Assembly (NCBI RefSeq): GCF_012273655.1
Contig: NZ_JAAWWP010000010.1
Span: forward strand, 124,001-188,000
Reading direction: 5' to 3'
DNA length: 64,000 bases
DNA from: Streptomyces physcomitrii
GTDB taxonomy: Bacteria; Actinomycetota; Actinomycetes; Streptomycetales; Streptomycetaceae
A model generated the notes under the pieces. The model was not told where the DNA came from and made no database searches. It was given only the letters and a program-made list of their open reading frames with translations. Within the stretch, counting starts at the first letter, position 1; each line of letters opens with the position of its first letter. Shown here piece by piece: positions 8,899-17,388 of the stretch. The translations under genes were made by a program, and so were the position numbers.

Positions 8899-9466
8899 CG
8901 CCGTGCCCGGAACACACGCCGCCCACGCCTGAGGACGTTCGGCGCGCGCGTGGCGCACGGTCACGCCAGACCCTCGACCGACCCACCGCCCCCCTCCCAG
9001 CCGGGCTCCGCGGTCGTCGTTCGCCATGTCCGTCGTCGTTCGCCATGCCTGTCGGCCTTCCGAGTGCGGGCCCCGCCGTCTCTCCGCCCGCTCCGCCGCC
9101 TCTCCGCGCCGGACGTCCTCCCTGGTCCACCCTGCGGGACGCCGCCCGGAAGGCCTTGACCCCGCCGAGGTGCGGCTGCTTCGATCACGCCCATGAAGCC
9201 CCGGCGCCAGCTGCTCACCCGCCGACGTCATGTCGACCTCGCGCGGACCTCCGGCGCCCTCTGTACAGCCGCGCGCTGAACCGCCCGCGCCGAACCCGGC
9301 GGTGGCTTCGCCCCGGCGGTGACCGCACCCGCACGCCTCGCCCATCCCGGGTCCGGCTCCGGGTCCGGCTCAGAGCCGTACGGCCAATTCCCCTTCACCT
9401 CCAGCAAGTTGACCCCGCCACTTGCTCTCCCCTGCCCGCCCACCCGCACGGACGGACCCGTCCCCC
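8899..9466. other. 570-bp intergenic region, no gene seen
   Basis: No convincing coding frame on either strand. A 16-bp direct repeat (GTCGTCGTTCGCCATG at 9013-9028 and 9032-9047, period 19) is the only clear structure. It should contain the promoter of the secreted protein at 9467. Confidence 0.4.
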
Positions 9467-10969
9467 ATGCCCCACGCACCGCACTCCCCCGCCCCCGGTT
9501 CTCCCGCCCGCCCGGGTCCGCTCCCCCGGCGCCGGGCCCTGCTGTCCGCCCTGGTCTGCGTCCTCGCCCTCAGCCTCGGTGCCCTACCCGCCGGGGCGGC
9601 GCCGAGCGGTGGCGAGCGTCCCACGGTGCCTCCGCACAACCCGTACGCCGGTCCCGACGGCACGGCGACGATGCACGGTGACACCGGGTCCTCGGACACC
9701 ACCCCGCTGGCCGGGCCGAGTGCGGGGGCTCTGGACTCCTCGCGGACCGGGCCCGGTTCCGCCTGCCCGACCGTGCTCGTCGGCTCCGACGGGTATCCGG
9801 TCGCGCTGTGCACGCCGATCCTCGGCCAGGTGCCGACGGTCCACCTGCTCGACCCGGAGGACGGCCGCTCGCTGGCCACCCTGCGGCTCACCAAGGGCTC
9901 GCTGCTCGGCGGGGTCTACGCCTATCTCGACCACCGCGACCGGCTGGTCGTCGCGGACGGCAGCCGGGATCTGCTCCGTGTCGGACACCGCCAAAAGGCC
10001 TCCGGGGAATGGGAGTTGGCGATCGAGCGGCGGCTCTCGCTGGCCTCCGCGCTGCCCGAGGGGGACGCGGTGACCGGGCTGTCGCCGGACTGGCGGGGGC
10101 GGGTCTGGTTCGCCACCGGCGGTGGAGTGGTGGGCGTCGCCGACGACCGCACCGGCCGGATCCGCTCCCGGCAGCTGCCGGCCGGGGAGCGCATCGCCAA
10201 CAGCATCTCCACCGCCCCCGAGGGCACCGCCGTCACCACCACCCACGCCACCTATCTGCTCACCGCCGGGGCCGGGGGCAGGCCCGAGGTCGTCTGGCGG
10301 CGGGCGTACGACCGCGGGCAGGCGCGCAAGCCGGGAATGCTGAGCCACGGCAGCGGCTCCACCCCCACCTTCCTCGGCCCGGGGAGCGGAACCGACTACC
10401 TCGCGATCGTCGACAACGCCGATACCACCGTCCATCTGAAGGTCTACCGGACCGGCACCGGCGAGCAGGTCTGCTCGGTGCCGGTACTGCGCGCCGCGGG
10501 CGGCCCCGGCAGCGAGAACTCCCCCGTCGGGGCGGGCCGCAGCGTCTTCGTCGCGGGCACCTACGGCTATCCGTATCCGGCGGTCCCGGAGGGCGCCGGT
10601 GAGGCCGTCCCCGCCACGGCGGACTTCGCGGGCGGGCTGACGCGGGTGGACGTACGGCCGGACGGGACCGGCTGCGAGCAGGTCTGGGACACCACCCTGC
10701 GCTCGGCGGCGGTGCCGAAGCTGTCGACGGCCGACCACCGGCTGCACACCGTGCTGCGGGACCCGTTGATCCCCGGCACCAAGGGCACCGGCCTGCTCGA
10801 CCGCTACCGCTACGCCCAGATCGACCCCGGCACCGGCCGCGTCACCCGCTCCCGGCCGATCGGTCGCGGATTCCCGTACGACACCCTGCAGATGGCCGGG
10901 ACCCTCGCCCCGGACGGCAGCTACCTCCAGGGCAGCGTGACCGGAGTGGTGCGGATCTCGGCGCGGTGA
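9467..10969 (+). CDS. secreted protein, probable beta-propeller
   Basis: A 500-residue protein with a signal peptide preceded by PRRRALLSALVCVLALSLG and ending near PAGAAPS; the arginines make Tat export possible, Sec equally so. The mature part consists of short blade-like units (VHLLDPEDGRSLATL, VVGVADDRTGRI, YAQIDPGTGRVTRS), as in PQQ/SMP-30-type propellers, but no catalytic signature is visible. Four Cys suggest disulfides. The start at 9467 was chosen because the signal peptide follows directly. It stands alone and is convergent with the toroid-protein gene at 11067. Function unknown. Confidence 0.7.
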   Translation: MPHAPHSPAPGSPARPGPLPRRRALLSALVCVLALSLGALPAGAAPSGGERPTVPPHNPYAGPDGTATMHGDTGSSDTTPLAGPSAGALDSSRTGPGSACPTVLVGSDGYPVALCTPILGQVPTVHLLDPEDGRSLATLRLTKGSLLGGVYAYLDHRDRLVVADGSRDLLRVGHRQKASGEWELAIERRLSLASALPEGDAVTGLSPDWRGRVWFATGGGVVGVADDRTGRIRSRQLPAGERIANSISTAPEGTAVTTTHATYLLTAGAGGRPEVVWRRAYDRGQARKPGMLSHGSGSTPTFLGPGSGTDYLAIVDNADTTVHLKVYRTGTGEQVCSVPVLRAAGGPGSENSPVGAGRSVFVAGTYGYPYPAVPEGAGEAVPATADFAGGLTRVDVRPDGTGCEQVWDTTLRSAAVPKLSTADHRLHTVLRDPLIPGTKGTGLLDRYRYAQIDPGTGRVTRSRPIGRGFPYDTLQMAGTLAPDGSYLQGSVTGVVRISAR

Positions 10970-10973
10970 CCGC

Positions 10974-10998
10974 GGGGCCCCGCACCCGGCGGGGCCCC
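10974..10998 (+). terminator. hairpin between convergent genes
   Basis: A 9-bp GC-only stem (10974-10982 with 10990-10998), 5 bp after the secreted-protein stop. A second weaker stem (CTCAAC at 11021-11026 with GTTGAG at 11047-11052) could serve the gene arriving from the right. Confidence 0.5.
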
Positions 10999-11066
10999 TC
11001 TCACCGCGGCGGGCCTGAACCTCAACCACCCCTGGACTGTGGAGGAGTTGAGCTGCCCGGAGGGGC

Positions 11067-12137
11067 TCAGCAGCAGTCCGGGGCGAGTCCGCGCGGCAGG
11101 CGTTCGCCGGAGAAGACCGCGCAGGTGGCCTCGTCGCCGCCGAGGGCGGCGACCGCGAGGAGGACGGATCCGGCGGTCCAGGTGGTGAGTTCGCGCGGCC
11201 AGATGGCGGCGTCCTCGAAGACGTAGCCGGTCCAGTAGAGGCCGCTCTCCGGCTCGCGCAGGTGCTGGATGGACTGGAGGATCTCCAGGGCGCGGTCGGA
11301 TTCGCCCACCGCCCAGAGTGCCAGGGCGAGTTCGGCGGATTCGCCGCCGGTCACCCAGGGGTTGGGGACCACGCAGCGCACCCCGAGGTCCGGCACCACG
11401 AAGCGGTCCCAGCCCGCCGCGATACGGGACTTGGCGGCCTCGCCGGTGACCGCGCCGCCGAGGACCGGGTAGTACCAGTCCATCGAGTAGCGGTCCTTGT
11501 CGAGGAAGAGCTCGGGGTGCGAGCGGATCGCGTGGCCGAGCGCGCCGAGCGCCAACTCCCAGTCGGGCTGCGGCTCTTCGCGCTGCTCGGCGAGGGCGAG
11601 CGCACAGCGCAGGGCGTGGTGCATCGAGGAGCAGCCGGTGAGCAGCGCCTCGGTGACGGGCGTGCCGTCCGCCTCCCGCTTCCAGCCGATCTGCCCGCCG
11701 GGCTGCTGGAGCCCGAGCACGAACTCCATCGCCCGGGCCACCACCGGCCACATCCGGTCCAGGAAGGTGTCGTCGCCGGTGGCCAGATAGTGGTGCCAGA
11801 CGCCGACCGCGATGTACGCGGTGAAGTTGGTCTCGCAGCTGCGGTCGCTGACCTCGTCGAAGTTGCCGTCGGTGTAGGCCGCGTACCAGGAGCCGTCCGG
11901 GTTCTGGTGCCGGGCCAGCCAGTCGTAGGCGCGCCAGGCGGCCTCGTGCTCGCCGGAGGCGTCCAGCGCCATGGCCGCCTCGGTGTGGTCCCAGGGGTCG
12001 AGGTGGTGGCCCCGGAACCAGGGGATGGCGCCGTCCGGGCGCTGGGCGGCGAGGATCCCCCGGACCGTGCGGGCGGCCTCTTCGGCCGTGAGGACGCCGT
12101 CGAGGACGAGGTGTTCGGTCCGCTCGGGGCTCGTCAC
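11067..12137 (-). CDS. prenyltransferase/squalene-cyclase-like alpha/alpha-toroid protein
   Basis: A 356-residue soluble protein without a signal peptide, with repeated QxPDGxxxW-type signatures (QRPDGAIPW near 30, QNPDGSW near 78, QQPGGQIGW near 138) typical of terpene-cyclase / prenyltransferase-beta alpha-alpha barrels. I see no DxDD protonation motif, so enzymatic cyclisation is doubtful. It is the last gene of a leftward three-gene operon and starts at a GTG overlapping the methyltransferase stop (GTGA). It probably acts on, or binds, the same substrate as the upstream glycosyltransferase and methyltransferase, perhaps a glycolipid; this is inference. A frame reading on to 13046 is an artefact. 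Confidence 0.75.
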   Translation of the reverse strand: MTSPERTEHLVLDGVLTAEEAARTVRGILAAQRPDGAIPWFRGHHLDPWDHTEAAMALDASGEHEAAWRAYDWLARHQNPDGSWYAAYTDGNFDEVSDRSCETNFTAYIAVGVWHHYLATGDDTFLDRMWPVVARAMEFVLGLQQPGGQIGWKREADGTPVTEALLTGCSSMHHALRCALALAEQREEPQPDWELALGALGHAIRSHPELFLDKDRYSMDWYYPVLGGAVTGEAAKSRIAAGWDRFVVPDLGVRCVVPNPWVTGGESAELALALWAVGESDRALEILQSIQHLREPESGLYWTGYVFEDAAIWPRELTTWTAGSVLLAVAALGGDEATCAVFSGERLPRGLAPDCC

Positions 12138-12865
12138 GCCTCGGCCTTCGGCAGGTGGGGCTTGGTGGCGTAGGCGACGAAGCTCTTGCCGACGACCGGA
12201 TTGAGCAACTGCTCCGCGAGGCGCGTGGCCAGCGGCTTCTTCATGATGTCCCAGACGAGCAGCTTGTGGTACGCGCGCACCGGCAGCGCCTTGTCGTTGT
12301 CCACCCCGAAGGCGCACTTGAGCCACCAGTACGGGGAGTGCAGCGCGTGCGCGTGGTGGGTGCCGTAGGGCTTGAGTCCGGCCTCGCGCATCCGGTCGAG
12401 GAGTGCGTCGGCCCGGTAGATGCGGATGTGGCCGCCCTCGACCTCGTGGTAGGCGTCGCTCAGCGCCCAGCAGACCTTCTCGGGGCCGTAGCGGGGCACG
12501 GTCACCGCGATCCGGCCGCCGGGGCGCAGCACCCGGACCATCTCGGCGAGGACGCCCTTGTCGTCGGGGATGTGCTCCATGACCTCGGAGATGATGACGA
12601 CGTCGAAGGAGTCGTCGGGGAAGGGCAGCGCGAGCGCGTCGCCCTCCATCGCGGTGGCGGTGGCGCCCACCGGGGCCTCCCCGGCCTCCTTCATGGCGGC
12701 GAACCAGGTGGCGACCTCGCGGATCTCCTCGGCGTTCCGGTCGAGGGCGACGACCTGCGCCCCGCGCCGGTAGCACTCGAAGGCGTGCCGCCCGGCCCCG
12801 CAGCCGAGGTCGAGCACGCGATCGCCCGCGGCGAGCGGGAAGCGGGAGAAGTCGACGGTCAGCAC
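12134..12865 (-). CDS. class I SAM-dependent methyltransferase
   Basis: A 243-residue methyltransferase of the UbiE/Methyltransf_11 kind: motif I VLDLGCGAGRHA (18-29), acidic strand-2 end VVALDRN, motif post-I GDALALPFPDDSFDVVIISE and motif III VLRPGGRIAVTVP. The C-terminal half (HALHSPYWWLKCAFG) is membrane-adhesive in character. It starts at GTG inside the end of the glycosyltransferase gene (7-bp overlap) and its stop overlaps the next start. Middle gene of the operon; substrate unknown. Confidence 0.85.
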   Translation of the reverse strand: MLTVDFSRFPLAAGDRVLDLGCGAGRHAFECYRRGAQVVALDRNAEEIREVATWFAAMKEAGEAPVGATATAMEGDALALPFPDDSFDVVIISEVMEHIPDDKGVLAEMVRVLRPGGRIAVTVPRYGPEKVCWALSDAYHEVEGGHIRIYRADALLDRMREAGLKPYGTHHAHALHSPYWWLKCAFGVDNDKALPVRAYHKLLVWDIMKKPLATRLAEQLLNPVVGKSFVAYATKPHLPKAEA

Positions 12866-14262
12866 GTGGCCCTGCTTTCGCGATCCGGTACGGCGATTTC
12901 CTCGGCCGCCGGGCGGGCGGCGGAGACGGGGCGGCGCGCGGGGGCGGCGCCGGAGCGTGCGAGGGCCTCGCGGTAGCGCTCGACGGTGCCCCGGGCGGCC
13001 TCGGCCCAGGTGAAGTTGGCGAGTACGCGTTCCCGGCCCGCGGCACCCAGCCTGCGGCGCAGCGCCTCGTCGCCGAGCAGCCGCCCGAGGGCCGCGGCGA
13101 GCGCGCCGGACTCGCCGGGCGGCACCGCGAGGCAGGTCTCCCCGTCGGCTCCGGCGACCTCCGGGATGGCGCCGCCGGTGGTGGCGACGAGCGGGGTGCC
13201 GGTGGCCATCGCCTCGGCGGCCGGGAGCGAGAAGCCCTCGTACAGCGAGGGCACGCAGGCCACTTGGGCGGAGCGGACCAGGTCGACGAGTTCCTCGTCG
13301 GTGATGCCCTTGACGAAGTCGACGGCGCCTTCGAGCCCGTAGCGCTCGATCATCTGGGCGACCGGGCCGTCCTCGGCGCGCTTGCCGACGACGACGAGAT
13401 GGGCCTCGGGGACCTCGGTGCGCAGCTTGGCGAGGGCCTCGACGAGGTGGACGAGCCCCTTCAGCGGGACGTCCGCGCTGGAGGTGGTGACGATCCGGCC
13501 GGGCACCTCGGCCACCGCGGGGTCGGGGCGGAACAGGCCGGTGTCGGCGCCGATGTGCACGACATGGACGCGGGAGGACGCGACGCCGAGGTGGTCGACG
13601 ATCTCCTGCCGGGAGCTGCCGGAGACGGTGAGCACCGACTCCAGCCTGCGGGCCACCCGCTTCTGCATCCGGGTGAAGGCGTACCAGCGGCGCACCGAGG
13701 CCCGGCGGCGCCAGTGCGGGGCTGCGTCCAGCTCCAACTGCCGGTCCACGGTGATCGGATGGTGGATGGTGGTGACCAGCGGGGCGCCGAGGTCGCCCAA
13801 CAGCCCGTATCCGAGGGTCTGGTTGTCGTGCACGACGTCGAACTCCCCCGCGCGGGCGCGCAGATGGCGACCGGCCCGCAGCGAGAAGGTGAGCGGCTCG
13901 GGGAAGCCGCCGGTGAGCATGGTGGCGACTTCGAGGGCGTCGATCCAGTCGCGGTACTCGCCGCGCGCGGGTCTGCGGAAGGGGTCCGAGGGCCGGTAGA
14001 GGTCCAGGCTCGGCAGCTCGGTCAGGCGCGGATTGGGGGCGCCGCCGGTGCCGTTCCGGTCGAGGACGGGGTAGGGCTGGGCGCCGATGACCTCGACCTG
14101 GTGGCCGAGGAGGGCGAGCTCCCGGGACAGGTGCCGTACGTAGACGCCCTGGCCCCCGCAGTACGGGTTGCCCTTGTAGCTGAGCAGGGCGATGCGCAGC
14201 GGCCGGTCACCGTCGGGGGCGGAGCCCGCGCGATGGCCGTCCTTCCTGGCCTCAGCGGTCAC
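12859..14262 (-). CDS. GT4-family glycosyltransferase
   Basis: A 467-residue GT-B enzyme. The N-terminal acceptor domain begins RIALLSYKGNPYCGGQGVYV, with the glycine-rich loop of GT4 enzymes. The C-terminal nucleotide-sugar domain has IGADTGLFRPD, VVGKRAEDGP and the E-x7-E motif in YEGFSLPAAEAMATG. The GTG at 14262 has GAAGGGGG eight bases upstream; longer forms to 14340 run into the operator region. First gene of the operon with the methyltransferase and toroid protein, divergent from a KstR-like TetR gene. It probably glycosylates a lipid or cell-surface precursor at the cytoplasmic face. Confidence 0.85.
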   Translation of the reverse strand: MTAEARKDGHRAGSAPDGDRPLRIALLSYKGNPYCGGQGVYVRHLSRELALLGHQVEVIGAQPYPVLDRNGTGGAPNPRLTELPSLDLYRPSDPFRRPARGEYRDWIDALEVATMLTGGFPEPLTFSLRAGRHLRARAGEFDVVHDNQTLGYGLLGDLGAPLVTTIHHPITVDRQLELDAAPHWRRRASVRRWYAFTRMQKRVARRLESVLTVSGSSRQEIVDHLGVASSRVHVVHIGADTGLFRPDPAVAEVPGRIVTTSSADVPLKGLVHLVEALAKLRTEVPEAHLVVVGKRAEDGPVAQMIERYGLEGAVDFVKGITDEELVDLVRSAQVACVPSLYEGFSLPAAEAMATGTPLVATTGGAIPEVAGADGETCLAVPPGESGALAAALGRLLGDEALRRRLGAAGRERVLANFTWAEAARGTVERYREALARSGAAPARRPVSAARPAAEEIAVPDRESRATC

Positions 14263-14315
14263 TCCGGGCCCCCTTCTCACGGCTCTTTCACGCGAGACTA
14301 CGCGCGGCGCTAACC

Positions 14316-14329
14316 TAGAACAAGTTTCA
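14316..14329. promoter_or_regulatory. KstR-type operator (exact TNNAACNNGTTNNA)
   Basis: The 14 bases TAGAACAAGTTTCA match the mycobacterial KstR consensus TNNAACNNGTTNNA at every fixed position. The site lies between the divergent GT4 and TetR genes, 54 bp before the GT4 start, where a repressor would block its promoter and could autoregulate the TetR gene. The consensus is recalled from mycobacterial work; use in this organism is inference. Confidence 0.6.
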
Positions 14330-14334
14330 GAGTG

Positions 14335-14352
14335 GAGCATTCCGGAACGCTC
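14335..14352. promoter_or_regulatory. 18-bp near-palindrome next to the KstR-type site
   Basis: GAGCATTCCGGAACGCTC is symmetric except for one base pair. Its core 11-mer recurs upstream of the MaoC gene at 1460-1470. It may be the operator of a second regulator. Confidence 0.4.
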
Positions 14353-14509
14353 GGAGGATCGAATTTACCGGCTGGTAGCCCGTACTGTGCCGGGCGGACC
14401 AGGTGATTCGCGCCACGGCCGAGCCCCCTGCCATGCTGTGCCGTCCGGGGGCAGCGCGGCCCCGGCGCGGCGACGCTCCCGCACCCGGCAGCCCGCACGG
14501 AACGGACAG

Positions 14510-15163
14510 ATGGCAACGCACGCACGGCCCTCGCATCCGGCCTCCCCGCAGACCGAGCGGCAGGCGGCCCGGCGCCGCCGGATGCTGCGCGCGAGCGCCG
14601 AGCTGGCCGCGCGGGGCGGCTTCGACGCCGTGCAGATGCGCGAGGTGGCCGAAGTCTCGCAGGTCGCCCTCGGCACCCTGTACCGCTACTTCCCGTCCAA
14701 GGTCCATCTGCTCGTGGCGACCATGCAGGACAAGCTCGGCCAGCTGCACACCACGCTGCGCGAGCGGCCCCCGGACGGGGCGGGCCCCGCCGAACGGGTC
14801 GCCGAGACCCTGATGCGCGCCTTCCGCGCCCTCCAGCGCGAACCGCTGCTCGCCGACGCCATGGTGCGCGCGCTGACCTTCGCCGACCGCTCGGTGAGCG
14901 CCGAGGTCGACCAGGTCACCCGGCAGACCATGGCGCTCATCCTGGACGCCATGGGCCTCGCGGATCCGAGCCCGGCGCAGCTGTCCGCGGTCCGGGTGAT
15001 CGCGCACACCTGGCACTCGGCGCTGATCACCTGGGTCTCCGGCCGCGCCTCGATCACCCAGGTCGGCTTCGACATCGAGACGGTGTGCCGCCTCATCGAC
15101 CTCACCTCGGCCGGGCCGCCCGAGGAACCGCCGGGCCGGACCGCCCCCGGACCCGACCGGTAA
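14510..15163 (+). CDS. TetR-family regulator, KstR-like
   Basis: A 217-residue TetR repressor. The helix-turn-helix (about 42-65) reads VQMREVAEVSQVALGTL then YRYFPSKVHLLV, which strongly resembles mycobacterial KstR, the sterol-catabolism repressor that responds to CoA thioesters. The C-terminal ligand domain shares ADRSVSAEVDQV. The ATG at 14510 follows a weak ACGGAAC/GGACAG stretch; the frame open to 14192 covers the GT4 start and the operators and is not coding. It is divergent from the GT4 operon, with an exact KstR-type site between them. The riboswitch operon begins right after its stop. Likely ligand: an acyl- or steroid-CoA (inference). Confidence 0.85.
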   Translation: MATHARPSHPASPQTERQAARRRRMLRASAELAARGGFDAVQMREVAEVSQVALGTLYRYFPSKVHLLVATMQDKLGQLHTTLRERPPDGAGPAERVAETLMRAFRALQREPLLADAMVRALTFADRSVSAEVDQVTRQTMALILDAMGLADPSPAQLSAVRVIAHTWHSALITWVSGRASITQVGFDIETVCRLIDLTSAGPPEEPPGRTAPGPDR

Positions 15164-15169
15164 AGTGAC

Positions 15170-15285
15170 CGCGTCGTTCTCATGCCCGCCTCGGGGGAAG
15201 CCGGTGGAAACCCGGCGCTGACCCGCAACCGTGAGCCGTCCGTCCCCGAAACGGCGGCGAGCCGGAATGCCCGGGGCGGATATGA
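15170..15285 (+). promoter_or_regulatory. cobalamin (B12) riboswitch
   Basis: Conserved elements appear in order: GGGGAAGCCGGTGGAAA and CCCGGCGCTGACCCGCAACC then GTGAGCC, a GC-rich arm, and GAGCCGGAATGCCC near 15258-15273, the usual core of actinobacterial B12 elements. It starts seven or more bases after the TetR stop and leaves about 120 bases before the first ATG of the ECF operon. No strong terminator hairpin is seen, so control may be translational. Binding of adenosyl- or related cobalamin should repress the five downstream genes. Boundaries are approximate. Confidence 0.88.
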
Positions 15286-15404
15286 CCGGCTCGCGTCACC
15301 GGGACCCCGGTGACAGGCACCGTCGAGGCATACGGGGCCGCAGCCGCCCGGTGCTCCGTGTGCCGTGCCGCCCGGCTCCGCCACAGGGAGAGGCACCGCC
15401 GCTC

Positions 15405-16655
15405 ATGAACGTTCGCCGCACCGCAGCGGTTCTCGCCGCCGTCGCCGTGACCGGGGCGGCCACCGCGCCGGCCGCGCTCGCCGAGACCCCGAAGCCGTCC
15501 CCCTCGGTGGCCCTGCCCTCCGGCCTGTACGGGAAGGCGGACCCGCAGTTCGACGGGGTCTGGCGGCAGTCGCTCGCCTTCCTCGCCCAGCACACCGCCT
15601 CGGTGCGGCCCGCGGACAAGGCGGTCGACTGGCTCACCGGACAGCAGTGCGCGGACGGTTCCTTCGCCCCCTTCCGCGCCGACGCCGACGCGGCCTGCGG
15701 CAGCAAGACCCCCGTGGACAGCAACAGCACGGCCGCCGCGGTGCAGGCCCTCGCCGCGCTCGGCGGGCACGAGAAGACCACCGGCAAGGCCGTCGGCTGG
15801 CTGAAGTCGGTGCAGAACAAGGACGGCGGCTGGGGCTACAACCCGGGCGGCGCCAGCGACACCAACTCCACCTCCCTGGTCATCGGCGCCCTGAAGGCCG
15901 CGGGCGAGGACCCGGCCGCGGTGCGCAAGGGCGGCAAGTCGCCCTTCGACGCGCTGGACGCGCTGACCGTGCCCTGCACCGTCAAGGACGGCGGCGGCGC
16001 CTTCGCCTTCCAGCCCGGCAAGTCCGCGGGCGGGCAGCGGCCGGGCCCGCTGGAGCCCAACGCGGACGCCTCCGCCGCCGGGGTCCTCGGCAGCCTCGGC
16101 AAGGGCCTGGCCGCCACCGGGAGCGAGAAGGACGCGGGCGGCGCCTGCGTCGAGCCCGGCGCGGCCACCCCGAAGGAGTCCGCGGCGGGCGCCGCGGACT
16201 ACCTGGAGAAGGAGCTGACGGGCGGCACCCATCTGATGTCGGTGATGCCGGGCGCCGAGAAGAAGCCCGACTTCGGCAACACCGCGGACACCGTGGTCGC
16301 GCTGGCCGCCGCGGGCCGCCCGGACGCGGCGGAGAAGGCGTACGGCTGGCTGGAGGAGAACGCCGCCGACTGGGCGCGCGGGGGCGGTCCCGCCGCCTAC
16401 GCGCAGCTGGTGCTCGCCGCGCACGCGGTCGGCGCCGACCCCCGCGCCTTCGGCTCCACCGACCTGGTCGGCGCGCTCGGCGCCCAGGGCCCGGCACCCG
16501 AGTCGCAGAAGGACGGCAGCGCCGAGGACGCCGGGCAGGACAAGGAGAAGGACGAGGACGGCAACAGCGTCTGGTGGATCGTCGGCGTCGGGCTCGTCGC
16601 CGGTATCGGCGTCGGCTTCCTGTTCAGCAGCCGCAACAAGAAGCAGGGGAAGTGA
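15405..16655 (+). CDS. surface-anchored alpha/alpha-toroid protein, putative cobalamin-capture subunit
   Basis: A 416-residue protein: signal peptide (1-28, cut near ALAETP), prenyltransferase/squalene-oxidase-type toroid repeats (about 35-365; LTGQQCADGSF, SVQNKDGGWGYNPGG), an acidic linker, then one C-terminal helix (WWIVGVGLVAGIGVGFLF) and a basic tail. The body should therefore be outside the membrane. No LPxTG motif is present. First gene behind the B12 riboswitch. Vertebrate intrinsic factor and transcobalamin use an alpha6/alpha6 barrel to bind cobalamin, so this may be a functional analogue; that is inference. The usual automatic name, prenyltransferase, is unlikely to describe the role. 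Confidence 0.75.
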   Translation: MNVRRTAAVLAAVAVTGAATAPAALAETPKPSPSVALPSGLYGKADPQFDGVWRQSLAFLAQHTASVRPADKAVDWLTGQQCADGSFAPFRADADAACGSKTPVDSNSTAAAVQALAALGGHEKTTGKAVGWLKSVQNKDGGWGYNPGGASDTNSTSLVIGALKAAGEDPAAVRKGGKSPFDALDALTVPCTVKDGGGAFAFQPGKSAGGQRPGPLEPNADASAAGVLGSLGKGLAATGSEKDAGGACVEPGAATPKESAAGAADYLEKELTGGTHLMSVMPGAEKKPDFGNTADTVVALAAAGRPDAAEKAYGWLEENAADWARGGGPAAYAQLVLAAHAVGADPRAFGSTDLVGALGAQGPAPESQKDGSAEDAGQDKEKDEDGNSVWWIVGVGLVAGIGVGFLFSSRNKKQGK

Positions 16656-17377
16656 CCGGCCGGGTCCCGGAGTCGGCGGCCCCGGCGGACGGGCGCCGCA
16701 CCCCGGCACCCCGCCGCGCGACCGCCCTGGCCGCCCCGGTCGCCGCCGTACTGACCGCCGTACTCGCCGTCCTGCTCGCGGCGGCGCCCGCGGGGGCCGC
16801 CGGTTACCGGTACTGGTCCTTCTGGGAGCGCGAGGACAACGCCTGGCGGTACGCGAGTCAGGGCCCCTCGCTGACGCGCCCCGCGGACGGGTCGGTGCAG
16901 GGCTTCCGGTTCTCCGTGAGCGAGGACTCCAAGGACGCCGCGAAGCCGCGCGGCGAGGCCGGCTTCGGCACGGTCTGCGCGGACACCCCCGCCGAGAAGG
17001 GCCGCAAACGCCTCGCCCTGGTCCTCGACTTCGGCACCCCGGCCGACGCCCCCGGGCGCGAGTCGCCGCCGAGGCCGCGCACCGTCTGCGCTCGGGTGCC
17101 CGCCGACGCCACCACCGCCGAGGCGCTCGCCGCGGTGGCCAGACCGCTGCGCTACGACAGCAAGGCCCTGCTCTGCGCCATCGCGGGCTACCCGAAGTCC
17201 GGCTGCGGCGAACAGGTCTCGGGCGAGGCCGAGCACGAGCCCGGCACCCGCGGCGAGACCGGGGACGGCTCCGGCGACGAGGACGGCGGCCCCTCCTTCG
17301 GCCTGATCGGCGGCGGCGCCCTGGTCGTCCTGGTGGCCGTCGCCGCCGGGGTGCAGGCCAAGCGCCGCCGCGGCTGA
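16652..17377 (+). CDS. SCO2322-like secreted membrane-anchored protein
   Basis: A 241-residue protein starting at a GTG that overlaps the previous stop (GTGA), with AGGGGA as ribosome binding site. A signal peptide (about 20-51) is followed by a compact domain beginning YRYWSFWEREDNAWRYASQG, with three or four Cys (VCADTP, VCARVP, LLCAIAG, SGCGEQ) that could form disulfides, an acidic linker and a C-terminal helix with the tail KRRRG. It matches my memory of the SCO2322 family, found beside ECF genes in Streptomyces. Its Trp/Tyr-rich start recalls the small beta domain (DUF4430) of transcobalamins, but this needs a profile comparison. Likely partner of the toroid protein. Confidence 0.7.
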   Translation: MTGRVPESAAPADGRRTPAPRRATALAAPVAAVLTAVLAVLLAAAPAGAAGYRYWSFWEREDNAWRYASQGPSLTRPADGSVQGFRFSVSEDSKDAAKPRGEAGFGTVCADTPAEKGRKRLALVLDFGTPADAPGRESPPRPRTVCARVPADATTAEALAAVARPLRYDSKALLCAIAGYPKSGCGEQVSGEAEHEPGTRGETGDGSGDEDGGPSFGLIGGGALVVLVAVAAGVQAKRRRG

Positions 17378-17388
17378 GGCCCGCCGCC

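Noticed and set aside
15405..16655. True prenyltransferase or squalene cyclase
   Set aside because: The protein is exported and anchored, has no DxDD or metal-binding prenyltransferase motif and sits behind a B12 riboswitch, so the toroid fold is more likely used for binding.
15405..17377. Sortase substrates
   Set aside because: Both anchored proteins end in a helix and basic tail, but no LPxTG or LAxTG motif precedes the helix.
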